A stretch of 64,000 nt of DNA from the NCBI GenBank assembly GCA_022843225.1, contig JALHOC010000002.1, positions 1-64,000 on the forward strand, in the 5' to 3' direction. The notes beneath the pieces were generated by a model that saw only the letters and a program-made list of their open reading frames with translations, was not told the DNA's origin and did no database searches. The position numbers and the translations under genes are program-made. This document shows positions 37,132 through 46,375 of the stretch, one piece after another (the first letter of the stretch is position 1; each line of letters starts with the position of its first letter). Source of the stretch: Hyphomonadaceae bacterium. Its GTDB lineage: Bacteria; Pseudomonadota; Alphaproteobacteria; Caulobacterales; Aquidulcibacteraceae.

Positions 37132-38175
37132 TCACCCGCCGCAGATTTCAGCCTGCTCTTGCGTGCGCATTTCCCATGAGCAGGAGTAGGCAGGATCGGC
37201 AGAGCAGAAGAAGCCGCCGGGCGTCTGCTGGCAGGAACAGGGCGACTCCGTGAAGCTCACTTGGCCGTTTCGATAGCCATCATTCGCCGCGATGCCCCGG
37301 CAAGCGCGTTCGCCATTGGTGCGTGCACTTTCGCGCGCGGCTTGGCATGCTGCGGCTTCGGTGGGCGCGGGAGTAGCGTTGACGCCGCGAATGACTTGCC
37401 CGACGCGCCCCGGCTGCCAGACTTCACGCGTTTCGGTGCGGCAGGTCAGCAAGATGTCGCGCACGCGGCCGGCATAGGCGCCGTTTGGGTACACAACCAG
37501 ATAGCTCTGAAAATCTTGCCGCGTCTTGGAGGCGATCGCCTGGTTCCAGGCGGCTTGCTCCGCAGCTTGCGGCGCGCCGGCGGTTGAGTCCGCCTGAGGC
37601 TGCGACGTACCCGGCGGCGTGAGGACCGTGCCGGCGCTCGGGGCGACGGCGCCGGGGTACGGTCGCGTCACGTACAAGAATGTGCCGATGGAGGCGATCG
37701 CCAGTATCGCCAGGGCGGCAAGGATCGGCAGTGCATTGCCGCGCGAACGCCGGCGCGGCGCGGCTTCAAGCCCTTTGGGGCGTTCTCCGCTCACGATCGC
37801 GCGTAAGGCGCCAAGCACCAATTGCCAGTGTTGGTCCTTGGTGTTGCCGGTCCAGCCGATGAGATCGCCCATCTGGATCAAGGAGAAGCCGAGCGGGGGG
37901 TCAACATCGTCGATGCGGATGGGCAGCAGGATGCCGCGATTTTTTCCGACGCCCGCTTCTTCCTTCACCCAAGGCGCGTTGATCGACTGATCGGACCAGA
38001 TGGCGATCACCGCTTTGGCGGCGGTGAGCTCGTTCTGGATGGTCTGATCCCATTGCGCGCCAGGCGTGATGCCGTGATCCCACCACACCGAAAAGCCTTC
38101 GGCGCGCAGCCCTTCGACGATGCGGACGACGCGCCCAGCGTCTTCTTTTTTATATGAAATAAAAATGTCAGCCAT
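37132..38175 (-). CDS. TIR-domain membrane protein with Cys-rich C-terminus
   Basis: A 347-residue protein with a TIR domain at 1-130 (DIFISYKKEDAGRV; EGFSVWWDHGITPGAQW; AVIAIWSDQSINAPWV; catalytic-type Glu in WVKEE at 69-73, where SARM1 has W-V-H-K-E). A basic stretch and one membrane helix follow (about 148-169), then a Pro/Ala linker, a YLVVYPNGAYAGRVRDIL segment like that in bacterial caspase-like proteins, and a tail with eight Cys between 245 and 345. The TIR part should be cytoplasmic and the tail periplasmic. TIR domains of this sort are NADases in several anti-phage systems; no partner gene is seen. It follows the DUF2125 gene by 78 bases. Confidence 0.85.
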   Translation of the reverse strand: MADIFISYKKEDAGRVVRIVEGLRAEGFSVWWDHGITPGAQWDQTIQNELTAAKAVIAIWSDQSINAPWVKEEAGVGKNRGILLPIRIDDVDPPLGFSLIQMGDLIGWTGNTKDQHWQLVLGALRAIVSGERPKGLEAAPRRRSRGNALPILAALAILAIASIGTFLYVTRPYPGAVAPSAGTVLTPPGTSQPQADSTAGAPQAAEQAAWNQAIASKTRQDFQSYLVVYPNGAYAGRVRDILLTCRTETREVWQPGRVGQVIRGVNATPAPTEAAACQAARESARTNGERACRGIAANDGYRNGQVSFTESPCSCQQTPGGFFCSADPAYSCSWEMRTQEQAEICGG

Positions 38176-38253
38176 CGCCGGTCCCCTTGGCTTGCTCGCT
38201 CAAGTATCAGCGGCGAGGGCGCGACGCCAAGATTTGTTGCAGCAGATGTTTTC

Positions 38254-39258
38254 CTAATACACCGGCCCCAGCGGCCGCAGGCTGAGGCCTTCGAGGCGCA
38301 GCCAGCCGTCGCCGGCTTCGACATCGAGCGTGATGTCGTCGCCGGAAATTGCGTAGCCGGCCGCGAGCAGGGCGAGCGCGCGCTTGGCGTCGCGATCCAC
38401 GTTCGGCCCATTGGCGATGGCGTTGAACACCGGGGCGGGGCGCTCGATGGGAATCTCCAACGCGCCTTGCAAGCGGCGCTCGCTATCCAAACCCCCTTCG
38501 CCGCGCCCGTCGGCTTCGAGCGGCCCCCAGGCGAGCGACAGCGCTTCAAATCGCAACCGCCCGCCTGCTTCGCGCCACGGCCCCAACGGATCGGCTTGCG
38601 CGCCGTCCATCAACGCCGCGCCATGGGTGACGACAATGGCCGCCCGCAATGTGTTTACGTCGAGACCGAAGCTTTCGAACGAGCGCACGGGGCGGGGCAA
38701 CACGATGCCCTGTGCATCGAGTGCAACTTGGTAGTCGCCAGCAGCACGCGGATCGTGGCGCGCGTTCAGCACCACTTTGCGCGCCAGGAACACGCCCTCC
38801 TGCGCTTGATCGTCGAGTTGCAGATTGTCGGTCTCGACGCCCGCGACGGCGAGCGCGCCGTTTTCTGTGCGCACGCTCGCGATCAAGGTATCGGCGACGA
38901 TTTGGGTCGTCGCGCCATTCTCGCGCGTCACAATTATCGGCGCTTCGGCTTCGAAGATGATATGCTCGGTGTTGAGCAATTGAATATGCAGATCGACGCG
39001 CGCTGTGCTCATGCCCCAACCGCCGCGCGCGGGCGTGTAGCGCACATCTTGCAGCTCAAGCCGCAGCAAGACTGGAAAGCCATGGCGCACGACGCGCCCG
39101 ATCGCGGCTTGCGCGCCGGCTGCGTTTTGCGCCGCGACCCAGTCATTGAGCCGCCGCTCGGCTGTGCCGGCGACCACGAACCAATAGCTCACCCAGCCAA
39201 TCGCAAGCACGACAAACAGCGCCCACGGCGCGACCAGCCAGAGCCATTTGCGTGTCAT
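38254..39258 (-). CDS. DUF2125 domain-containing membrane-anchored protein
   Basis: A 334-residue protein with a single N-terminal helix (about 7-29) and a long beta-rich region. YTPARGGWGMSTARVDLHIQLL and RLRFEALSLAWGPLEADGRG fit DUF2125, a conserved alphaproteobacterial envelope family of unknown function usually found near tyrA. It overlaps the plsC-like gene by four bases and is the last gene of the ftsE-led run unless the TIR gene is also included. Confidence 0.88.
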   Translation of the reverse strand: MTRKWLWLVAPWALFVVLAIGWVSYWFVVAGTAERRLNDWVAAQNAAGAQAAIGRVVRHGFPVLLRLELQDVRYTPARGGWGMSTARVDLHIQLLNTEHIIFEAEAPIIVTRENGATTQIVADTLIASVRTENGALAVAGVETDNLQLDDQAQEGVFLARKVVLNARHDPRAAGDYQVALDAQGIVLPRPVRSFESFGLDVNTLRAAIVVTHGAALMDGAQADPLGPWREAGGRLRFEALSLAWGPLEADGRGEGGLDSERRLQGALEIPIERPAPVFNAIANGPNVDRDAKRALALLAAGYAISGDDITLDVEAGDGWLRLEGLSLRPLGPVY

Positions 39259-39986
39259 GAGGATGTCGCGCTCCGGCGCTTCTCGGGGGGCAGCAAGGCC
39301 TGGCTCTCACGCTCGATCACCTCTTCAAGCTGACGCATGAATTCCTCGCGCGGCAAGCCGGCGGGGATCGGCGGCAGCACTTTGAACGTGACATGGCCGG
39401 GTTTGCGGATGAGGCCCTTCGGCTTCCAGATCAGGCCAGTGTTTACTGCGACGGGCGTCACCGGGATGTTGAGGTCTTTATACATCGCAGCGATGCCGGG
39501 CTTGTAATCGGGCGGTGCATCCAGCTCCTGGCGTGTGCCTTCGGGAAAGATCAAAACTTGCCCGCCTTTGGCTACCGCGTCGCGGGCGCCGCGCACGATG
39601 CTTTTCAGCGCCTTAGCGTGCCCCCCGCGATCGACCGCGATTTGGTTGCGCTTGAGATAAGCGCCAAGCACCGGCGAGGCGCCGAGCTCTTCCTTGTAGA
39701 CATAGACGGGGCGCGGAAAAATCAACGCCGGCGCTATGGTGTCAAGCATGCTCTGATGTTTCATCGCGATCAGTGCGCCGCCTTGGGGCACGTGTTCCAA
39801 GCCTTCAAAGCTCACGCGCGCGCCGACGATCCAGCGCAGGCCCCAGACCGTCGTGCGCCCCCAGGTGCGCAGCGCCGTCCAGACATGGCGCTCATTGGCG
39901 AGCACCCACGGCCAGAGGCCGATACCGATCACAAGCAATGTGGCATAGAGCCAAATGACGAACAGGATGGATCGGATCAAGTTCAT
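39255..39986 (-). CDS. Lysophospholipid acyltransferase (PlsC family)
   Basis: A 243-residue acyltransferase, probably 1-acyl-glycerol-3-phosphate acyltransferase of phospholipid synthesis. An N-terminal membrane helix, then the catalytic HX4D as KHQSMLD, the substrate loop FPEGTRQ and a VAVNTG segment, are all present. Overlaps by four bases at both ends with the DUF2125 and YdcF-like genes. The acyl specificity is unknown. Confidence 0.92.
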   Translation of the reverse strand: MNLIRSILFVIWLYATLLVIGIGLWPWVLANERHVWTALRTWGRTTVWGLRWIVGARVSFEGLEHVPQGGALIAMKHQSMLDTIAPALIFPRPVYVYKEELGASPVLGAYLKRNQIAVDRGGHAKALKSIVRGARDAVAKGGQVLIFPEGTRQELDAPPDYKPGIAAMYKDLNIPVTPVAVNTGLIWKPKGLIRKPGHVTFKVLPPIPAGLPREEFMRQLEEVIERESQALLPPEKRRSATSS

Positions 39987-40612
39987 GCGGGCGTTTCGCT
40001 GGGCGCTTCTTCGGCCGGCGATGGTTCGGACGCGCCGAGGCTCAAGAGCGCTTCACGTCCGCGAATGACGAGGTATTTCACGTATTCCGCGCCGAGGCGG
40101 CTCGCGGCGCCGAGATCGCTGCGCCACAGCGCGGGATCGGTCCAGCGTGTGCGCACGGGGTAGGGAATGATCTCCACATCGGGCATCGCAAGCGACAATT
40201 CAGCCTGCGAGCGCGGCATATGATAATCGTCCGTCACCAGGATGATCTTGGTGTAATTGTGCGTGCGCGCCCACTCGGCGGTCTCGGAGGCGTTGCCGAG
40301 CGTGTCGGTGGCGACGCGGCCAAGATCGACGCAGCATGCGCCAAGCGCCGGATCGACATTGAGCGCTTGAAAAAGTTCTTCGTCGGTGACGATACGATTC
40401 ACGCCGGAGATGAGCAGGCGCTCGCCCTTGCCTTCTTGTAGTAAGCGCACGCCGGTTTCGAGCCGCTCGAATGTGCCGCCGGTGAGCGCGACCACGGCTT
40501 GCGCTTGCGGCGGGGGCTCTGGCTCAGCGCGAACGCGCGTCGCGAAATTCCAGAAGCCCAGCACAAACACAGCCACGGCGATGATCAGCGCCCACAAACC
40601 TAAAGATCGCAT
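39983..40612 (-). CDS. YdcF/DUF218 family protein
   Basis: A 209-residue protein with one N-terminal helix (about 5-24) and the DUF218 fold: AVVALTGGTFERLETGVRLL, LLISGVNR, LGRVATDTLGNASETAEWA and VTDDYHMPRSQAEL. DUF218 proteins are linked to envelope and peptidoglycan processes; the reaction is unknown. It starts on the last base of ftsX and ends in an overlap with the plsC-like gene. Confidence 0.9.
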   Translation of the reverse strand: MRSLGLWALIIAVAVFVLGFWNFATRVRAEPEPPPQAQAVVALTGGTFERLETGVRLLQEGKGERLLISGVNRIVTDEELFQALNVDPALGACCVDLGRVATDTLGNASETAEWARTHNYTKIILVTDDYHMPRSQAELSLAMPDVEIIPYPVRTRWTDPALWRSDLGAASRLGAEYVKYLVIRGREALLSLGASEPSPAEEAPSETPA

Positions 40613-41475
40613 CAGCCGAGCCTCGCGGCCTGGCCATGGAAGTAGCTCGCGGCGGACCGTGCGCCGACGCCGGCGGCCAACGCGGCCACGATCGGCGCCG
40701 CGATCAAGGGGGCGAGGTCCATCGGCAGAATCATGCTTGGCAAAGTTTCGACGCTCGCGCCCGGAATCGCCAGCAACATTATGGAAAGGCCAGCGAAGCC
40801 CGCCATCGCGCCGCCCGCAATGCCAGCATAAAAGCCGAGCAGGGCGGCCTCGTCGCCGATGCGGCCGACGGCCTGGTCATGCGTGGCGCCGAGATCGGTC
40901 ATGACGGTGACCAATTCGCGCCGCCGCGCCGCGAGGCTGCGCGCTGCGAGCGAGATGATGATCGCCATCACCAAAGCAAAGAGCCCAGCGCCCCAAAGCG
41001 CGGCGGCGGCCACACGGCCCGCGAGGCCCCCGCCGCCGGCCGCGTCGGGCGCTTGGACAACGTCGGCGGTGACCCCGCCCTGGGCGAGCGCGGCGACAAT
41101 GTCGCCATTGATGTCGGCGGTGGGATCGAGCGCCGGCTCCAACTCGATCTCAATGAGACGCAGCGGGGGAAGGTCTTGCGCGCGAACCTCTGACCCGCCC
41201 CATTGGCGCAGCAGCGCAGCGGCGCGGCCGGCTGTCATCGGCGCGGCGGAGCTGACATGCGGCGCGAGCGCTAAAGCGGCTTCGGCGGCGGCGACGCCCT
41301 CCCGCCCTTCGGGGGCCAGCACGCGGACGATGGCGTAATTGGTGCGTTCGGTTTCGTAATTGGCGGCCAGACGATCAACCGCGCGCGCCGCCAGCCCAGC
41401 CGCCACCGCCGCGAACACCGCAAACGCAAGTGTCCAAAACAAGGCCCGCTCGACCCCGGACAGCGCGTTCCTCAT
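40612..41475 (-). CDS. ftsX: Cell division protein FtsX
   Basis: A 287-residue permease-like protein with the FtsX layout: an N-terminal cytoplasmic tail and helix, a soluble periplasmic loop (about 45-150), then three helices, with SLAARSLAARRRELVTVMTDLGATH in the cytoplasmic connection. FtsX joins FtsE to control peptidoglycan hydrolases at the septum. It overlaps ftsE by four bases. Confidence 0.9.
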   Translation of the reverse strand: MRNALSGVERALFWTLAFAVFAAVAAGLAARAVDRLAANYETERTNYAIVRVLAPEGREGVAAAEAALALAPHVSSAAPMTAGRAAALLRQWGGSEVRAQDLPPLRLIEIELEPALDPTADINGDIVAALAQGGVTADVVQAPDAAGGGGLAGRVAAAALWGAGLFALVMAIIISLAARSLAARRRELVTVMTDLGATHDQAVGRIGDEAALLGFYAGIAGGAMAGFAGLSIMLLAIPGASVETLPSMILPMDLAPLIAAPIVAALAAGVGARSAASYFHGQAARLG

Positions 41476-42209
41476 TCGAACGCCTCCGCGTCCTCGGTCG
41501 CCGGGTGATCAACGGGCGATATCCTGCCGTGCTCGATGCGCCAGCGCAAAATGGGGCCGCATTCGGCGAGGCTCTCGTCTTGGCTGGCGATAATCACGCC
41601 AGCGCCGACGCGGCGCATTTCAGACAGCAATCGCACAATGCGCCGCCCATCGGCGGGAGACATATTGGCGGTAGGGTCATCTGCCAAGATGAGGTCCGGC
41701 TTGCCCGCGAGCGCACGTGCGATCGCGGTGCGGCGGCGCTCGGCGCCGGAGAGTTTTTCCACAGGCAGATCAGCGGCTTCACCGAGGCCCACGAAGTCCA
41801 CAAGTTCACGAACGTCGTCGACATAATCGCGGGCTTTGCGGGCACCCATCTTGAGCGGCATGGCGATGTTGTCGAACGCGCTCCATTGCTCAACGAACAC
41901 AGGATTTTCAGCGACATAGCCAATGCGCCGTTTCAAACTCGCCAAGCTCCGTGGCGAGGCGCGTCCGACGTCGACGCCCAGGATTACAAGCCGGCCAGAT
42001 CGCGGCGGCAGTGCTAGCCTGAGCACATGAGTCAGTGTAGTCTTTCCTGCTGCAGCTGGACCGGTGATTAGGGCCACCTCACCAGTACGCGCTTCGAAAT
42101 CTACACCCACCAGAACGGTGGACGCGCCGTAACCGGAATCGACTCTCGTCATGCGGACGAGAACGCCGCGTTTGAAGAGTTCGAGATCAGGGCTGGGAGT
42201 TCGCGCCAT
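41472..42209 (-). CDS. ftsE: Cell division ATP-binding protein FtsE, altered catalytic residues
   Basis: A 245-residue ABC ATPase paired with ftsX. Walker A is GPAAAGKTT and the signature LSGAE, but Walker B reads LILADDPTANM, so the catalytic Glu is Asp178, and the switch reads IASQDE where ATHD is usual, so His is Gln210. I checked both codons in the nucleotides (GAC, CAA). ATP binding should be kept while hydrolysis may be weakened. In E. coli FtsEX, ATP hydrolysis drives amidase activation through EnvC. First gene of the run; divergent from the zinc-ribbon gene with 68 bases between. Confidence 0.9.
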   Translation of the reverse strand: MARTPSPDLELFKRGVLVRMTRVDSGYGASTVLVGVDFEARTGEVALITGPAAAGKTTLTHVLRLALPPRSGRLVILGVDVGRASPRSLASLKRRIGYVAENPVFVEQWSAFDNIAMPLKMGARKARDYVDDVRELVDFVGLGEAADLPVEKLSGAERRRTAIARALAGKPDLILADDPTANMSPADGRRIVRLLSEMRRVGAGVIIASQDESLAECGPILRWRIEHGRISPVDHPATEDAEAFE

Positions 42210-42277
42210 GACTGGACAAGCCGAATAGAATCAACGCACCAAGTACTTCTACCAGGGGCTGTAAACGTTAACTTACC

Positions 42278-43165
42278 ATGATATTAACCTGTTCGTCTTG
42301 CTCCACGCGCTATTACGCTGATGACTCCGCCATCGGAGCGGCGGGTCGAACTGTTCGTTGTGCCGCATGCGGCTTCTCATGGTTCGCCGAGCCTCAGCTT
42401 GAGCTGCGCGCCACGGCCGCCGTATCGGAGGCCCAGGTTGACGCTGCGCAAGCGCGCGAACCCCTAACCCGCGAACGTGTCGAAAGATTGCGCAGGGCGG
42501 CTGAGCAGCCAGGCCCGGCGCCTTCGGCCGCCGCTAGATTCCGCGCCCAACAGGCCGAGCGTATGCGCAAGGATCGTACGCGGGCCGCGATCGCCGTGTG
42601 GGGCGCGACGGGCGCTGCCGTGGCGGCGTCCGCTTCGGGTATGGTGATGTTCCGCCAGGACGTGGCCGAGATTTGGCCCCGCTCAGCCAGCGCCTTCGCC
42701 GCGCTCGGTCTTGATGTGAACGTCTATGGCCTTGAGTTTTATGACCTTGCGGTCGAGCGCGCCTTCGATGGCCCAACGCCAATCTTGCTGGTCTCGGGTG
42801 AAGTCCGAAACATCGGCCGCGACGATAAGATGGTGCCGCCGGTGCGGTTGTCGCTGCGTGACTCGCAATCGAGCGAAATCTTCGAACTGGTCAACCAGAT
42901 CTCGGACCAGCCGGTTGAAGCGGGCGCGGCGATCCCTTTCCAGATTCGCGTGGAAAATCCGCCGGCCGACGCAGTCGATCTCGAAGCTACGTTCGCGAGC
43001 TTCGCTGAGCTTTCCGTCGCTGACGGAACGGCGCATGTGTCGCCAGCTGTCGATCTGCACGCGGAGGAGCCGCTGCTGTTGACCGAGCCGGTAGGCGATG
43101 CTGTGACGGTTGACGGCATTGGCGGCCCTGTTGATGGGCTGGCACCGCGCTTTACCGGTGGCTGA
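42278..43165 (+). CDS. MJ0042-type zinc-ribbon membrane protein
   Basis: A 295-residue protein that opens with LTCSSCSTRYY and VRCAACGFSW, the two Cys pairs of the MJ0042 zinc ribbon. A helix at about residues 108-128 crosses the membrane and the C-terminal part is a beta-rich, DUF3426-like domain (VSGEVRNIGRD, LEATFASFAELSVADG). Divergent position from ftsE is conserved in Caulobacter-like genomes. Its end overlaps the hpt start. Function unknown. Confidence 0.88.
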   Translation: MILTCSSCSTRYYADDSAIGAAGRTVRCAACGFSWFAEPQLELRATAAVSEAQVDAAQAREPLTRERVERLRRAAEQPGPAPSAAARFRAQQAERMRKDRTRAAIAVWGATGAAVAASASGMVMFRQDVAEIWPRSASAFAALGLDVNVYGLEFYDLAVERAFDGPTPILLVSGEVRNIGRDDKMVPPVRLSLRDSQSSEIFELVNQISDQPVEAGAAIPFQIRVENPPADAVDLEATFASFAELSVADGTAHVSPAVDLHAEEPLLLTEPVGDAVTVDGIGGPVDGLAPRFTGG

Positions 43166-43679
43166 CGCACCGCTGCGCATTCTTCTCAGTGAAGCAGAGA
43201 TCGCAGCGCGCGTTGACGCGTTGGCTGAAGCTCTGTGCGCGGACGTTGACGATAGCTGGACGATTGTTGCCTTGCTCCAGGGCGCCATTCCCTTTGCAGC
43301 GGATTTGATGCGCGCGTTGGAACGGCGTGGGCGACATCCGATCTACGATTCACTTTGGCTGGAGAGCTATCGCGACGCGCGGGAAAGTTCAGGAAAAGTC
43401 ATGGTGCGCGCCGATATTGCGCGCCCGATCGAGGGTAGGTCCGCGCTCATTCTGGACGATGTGTTCGAGAGTGGCCGCACGTTGGCCTATGCGCGCGCGC
43501 ATCTGATGGCCAAGGGCGCTACCCGCACGCTCGCCTGCGCCTTCGCGCGCAAGCCGCAAGCGCTGGGTGAAACCATCGATCACATCTGTTGGGATGGCCC
43601 GGCGGACTTTTTGGTCGGCTATGGCATGGACGACGCCGGGCGCTACCGTGGCTTGCCCTATATCGCGGCGATCGATTAG
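43158..43679 (+). CDS. hpt: Hypoxanthine phosphoribosyltransferase
   Basis: A protein of about 173 residues for purine salvage: hypoxanthine or guanine plus PRPP to IMP or GMP. The PRPP loop ALILDDVFESGRTL is clear, with LLQGAIPFAADLMRAL as the first loop. The GTG at 43158 gives a normal length; it overlaps the previous gene by eight bases. ATG 43134 or 43110 would add an N-terminal extension. It ends 22 bases before the stop of the convergent histidine kinase gene; a small GCCCC/GGGGC hairpin lies between. Confidence 0.9.
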   Translation: MADAPLRILLSEAEIAARVDALAEALCADVDDSWTIVALLQGAIPFAADLMRALERRGRHPIYDSLWLESYRDARESSGKVMVRADIARPIEGRSALILDDVFESGRTLAYARAHLMAKGATRTLACAFARKPQALGETIDHICWDGPADFLVGYGMDDAGRYRGLPYIAAID

Positions 43680-43701
43680 CGCCCCGATGGGGCCGCAAGC
43701 T

Positions 43702-45624
43702 TCAGGCGTTCAAGGTCAGCGCCACGCGAGACCCGTTCGGTGAACTGGTAACGTCGAGCGCCGCGCCAAGGCGCTGGGCGCGCGTGCGCATGTTGGCGAT
43801 ACCGCGGCCTGAGCTGACCATGGCCGCGTCAAATCCTTTGCCGTCGTCCGCAAGCGCGATCTCGACCAATGAAGGACTGATCCGTTGCAGCGAAACCGAA
43901 AGGCGTTTCGGCGCACCGTGCTTGAGTGCATTCGTGCAAGCTTCTTGCAGGATTCTGTAAATCTGCAGCGTCTTGTCGGGGCCAATGTCGGGCGTGTCGC
44001 CGACATCCTCAATGGCCCACACAAGCGCTGCGTCGGCAGCCTCGCAACGCGGCTCAATGCGGGCGCGAAAGGCGCCCAGCGCGCCCGTCAGCGACCCCTC
44101 GCCTTGCTCCAACGAATCCACCACCATGCGTAGATCGTCGAGGCTTTGTTCGAGGCCGCCAACCAAGGCATGGTCGGACAATTTTCCTGAACGGGCCTGC
44201 AGGATAAGGCCGATCAATTGACCGCCAATGCCGTCGTGCATGTCGCGCATGATGCGGCTGCGTTCTTCAACGAGCATTTCCGAGCGTTCGCGGCGCTGAA
44301 TCTCGGCCAGCGTCGCGCGGATCTCTCGCTCGCGCAGCGCGACCAGCCCGTTCAGCTTGTCGGCTGTTGCGGTTGCGGCCTCGAAGATTCCGCGCGCGCG
44401 CGCGGCTAGAGAAACCAGAAGCGCCAGCGGAAAAAACGCGACCGCCGCGCCTAGAAACACACCGTAAGTGCCGAAGAATTGGACCATGATTATGTCCGCT
44501 ATCGCCGCCACAATCACAAACACGAAAGCCGAGGCCTCGATCGGGTGACGGAAGCCGGCGCGCGCGTAGAAAATGATGATGCGCACCGCGCAGAACGCCA
44601 TCGCGACGATGCCGAACAATCCTGTGACACGATTGATGTCCTGCGTGCCGACCATCGGGTCGAAGGAGAGCCGCCATGACGTGAAAAGCGCGGTTGCGGC
44701 AATCAGGGCGCCGACGCTATAGGCGAGCCATCGTCGCGCGCGCCATCCCCAAGGATCAAGCGCTAAAGCCAGCAAGGGGTGGCGTGGCGATCGCGGCTGG
44801 GCGAACACGGATGTCCACTCGATAAAGAACCACACAGCGCACAACAGCGTCGCCATGAAGGAGACGAGATAGACCCCGTTATTGGCGTTTGCGCCCCACG
44901 GCGCCGTGGTCAGCAGCAGGCCAACATGCTGGCCAACCCATGCCGTGGCCAAGGCCCCAAGGGAAAACAACAGGGCGCGCGCGCCGAACAAGGGCGCCGC
45001 GCAGAAGCAAAAGAACGCCACGAATGCGCCCACGACCGCATTGGCGAAGGGCAGGTCTGCGCGCAGCAAACGCAGCATCAGAAAAGAAGGATAGAGCTGA
45101 TCGTAGCCGCCGATGTGAAACGGCCGCAGGTGCCCAAAGCCCACCGCACGCTGCACCAAAATGTCGAGGCGCGCGCCCGGGCGCGCTAGCTCTGATGGAA
45201 TGCGCAGCAGCTGCGGGCGTCGTCCCATCGCTGGTGGCGGGCCGTCAGCGCGCCCTACGCCGCCAATGAGGGCGCCGTCCACATACGCCAAGGCGTTGTC
45301 GTGCGCCGAGACAATCAAGATGGCCGGATAGCGTTGCGCCGCGTCCTGCGCCGTAAGGGTTGTCCGATAGACGGTCCCCGAAGGCGTGCAACACTCCTCG
45401 CGTGGTATGTCGGTGAAGCTGAATGCGGCGTCGGGTAGCTCGACATAGCTGTTTGTTGGAAGTTGTGCGGCGAGCACTTGCGAGACCTGTCGGCCTGGTA
45501 TGTCTTCAGTTCGTGCGTTGACAAAGTACAGACCCGCGCTCATCGCGATCTGGAGCGCCACAATCAGAATGGCGAGCCGCCAGGTGAGTCGTAACGACTG
45601 CGCGGGTGGTGAAGCGGTGAACAC
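43702..45624 (-). CDS. Sensor histidine kinase, HisKA_3 type, with 7TM-like sensor region
   Basis: A 640-residue kinase. A first helix (about 17-35) and an extracytoplasmic beta-rich domain to about 175 are followed by a block of seven or so helices (about 190-415), like 7TMR-DISM receptors, then a coiled coil, the phosphoacceptor region RIMRDMHDGIGGQLIGL with His463, and an ATPase domain with QEACTNALKHG and GRGIANMRTRAQ. The response regulator gene is 33 bases upstream on the same strand. The signal is unknown. Confidence 0.92.
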   Translation of the reverse strand: MFTASPPAQSLRLTWRLAILIVALQIAMSAGLYFVNARTEDIPGRQVSQVLAAQLPTNSYVELPDAAFSFTDIPREECCTPSGTVYRTTLTAQDAAQRYPAILIVSAHDNALAYVDGALIGGVGRADGPPPAMGRRPQLLRIPSELARPGARLDILVQRAVGFGHLRPFHIGGYDQLYPSFLMLRLLRADLPFANAVVGAFVAFFCFCAAPLFGARALLFSLGALATAWVGQHVGLLLTTAPWGANANNGVYLVSFMATLLCAVWFFIEWTSVFAQPRSPRHPLLALALDPWGWRARRWLAYSVGALIAATALFTSWRLSFDPMVGTQDINRVTGLFGIVAMAFCAVRIIIFYARAGFRHPIEASAFVFVIVAAIADIIMVQFFGTYGVFLGAAVAFFPLALLVSLAARARGIFEAATATADKLNGLVALREREIRATLAEIQRRERSEMLVEERSRIMRDMHDGIGGQLIGLILQARSGKLSDHALVGGLEQSLDDLRMVVDSLEQGEGSLTGALGAFRARIEPRCEAADAALVWAIEDVGDTPDIGPDKTLQIYRILQEACTNALKHGAPKRLSVSLQRISPSLVEIALADDGKGFDAAMVSSGRGIANMRTRAQRLGAALDVTSSPNGSRVALTLNA

Positions 45625-45657
45625 GGCCCAGACCTAGCGCAGCGCGCGCGCCCCGCG

Positions 45658-46323
45658 CTAGTCGTTGAGCCGGATCAAGCCGGCTTGAACAGCTTCGAAC
45701 ACCGCTTCGCTGCGCGAATTGACGGCCAGTTTTCGGTAGATCGACTTGACGTGGTCGGCGACAGTATGTGGCGAGATGCCATGCAAACGCGCCACTTCCT
45801 TGTAGCGAAAGCCCTTCGCGAGGTCGGTCAGCACGGCAACCTCTTTTTCGGTGAGGGGCGCGTCGCCTTCTAGGCGTCTGCCGCTGTTCTGCTCGCGCAT
45901 GCGCGCCAGAATGTGGCTTGCGACCGTAGGGCTGATTGGCGCGCCGCCTTCAAGCACGCTGCGGATCGCGGCCTCCGCCTCGGTCTCGCTGGCGCCTTTC
46001 AGAAGATAGCCGTCCGCGCCCGCCTCGATCGCGCGCACTACGCTGCGCGCATCGCCGAAAATGCTGACGACGATGATCTTGATCTTGGGATAGCGCGCCC
46101 GCGCATCTCGGATCAGGTCAACGCCATTGCCATCGGGTAAGGCGAGATCGATCAGCAAAACATCGACGCCGCCGGCCAGCAGCGCACGACCGGCTCTGAG
46201 CGTGTCCGCTAGGCCGGCGATGTCGAGTTCCGGCGCCTTGAGGACGATGCGCGCCAAATCCTCGCGCAGAATCGCATCGTCTTCGACGATGGCGACCCGT
46301 GCGCGAGGATGGGTTTGACTCAA
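45658..46323 (-). CDS. NarL/FixJ-family response regulator
   Basis: A 221-residue regulator: receiver domain with VAIVEDD at 10-16 and phosphoacceptor Asp59 in LLIDLALPDG, then a LuxR-type HTH with LTEKEVAVLTDLAKGFRYKEVA and HGISPHTVADHVKSIYRKL. The start is TTG at 46323, supported by AAGGAC 11 bases upstream; no ATG is available. It forms a two-component pair with the kinase gene downstream. Its target is not visible; the secreted-protein gene 52 bases upstream is a candidate. Confidence 0.92.
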   Translation of the reverse strand: MSQTHPRARVAIVEDDAILREDLARIVLKAPELDIAGLADTLRAGRALLAGGVDVLLIDLALPDGNGVDLIRDARARYPKIKIIVVSIFGDARSVVRAIEAGADGYLLKGASETEAEAAIRSVLEGGAPISPTVASHILARMREQNSGRRLEGDAPLTEKEVAVLTDLAKGFRYKEVARLHGISPHTVADHVKSIYRKLAVNSRSEAVFEAVQAGLIRLND

Positions 46324-46375
46324 TACGATTTTGTCCTTGCGACGACACTATGCGTACGCACTGGCGCCGCGCCAG

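Noticed and set aside
42268-42287. Possible CtrA site TTAA-N7-TTAA between ftsE and the zinc-ribbon gene
   Set aside because: The two TTAA are 12 bases apart; only a weak TTAC-N7-TTAA fits and it overlaps the start codon.
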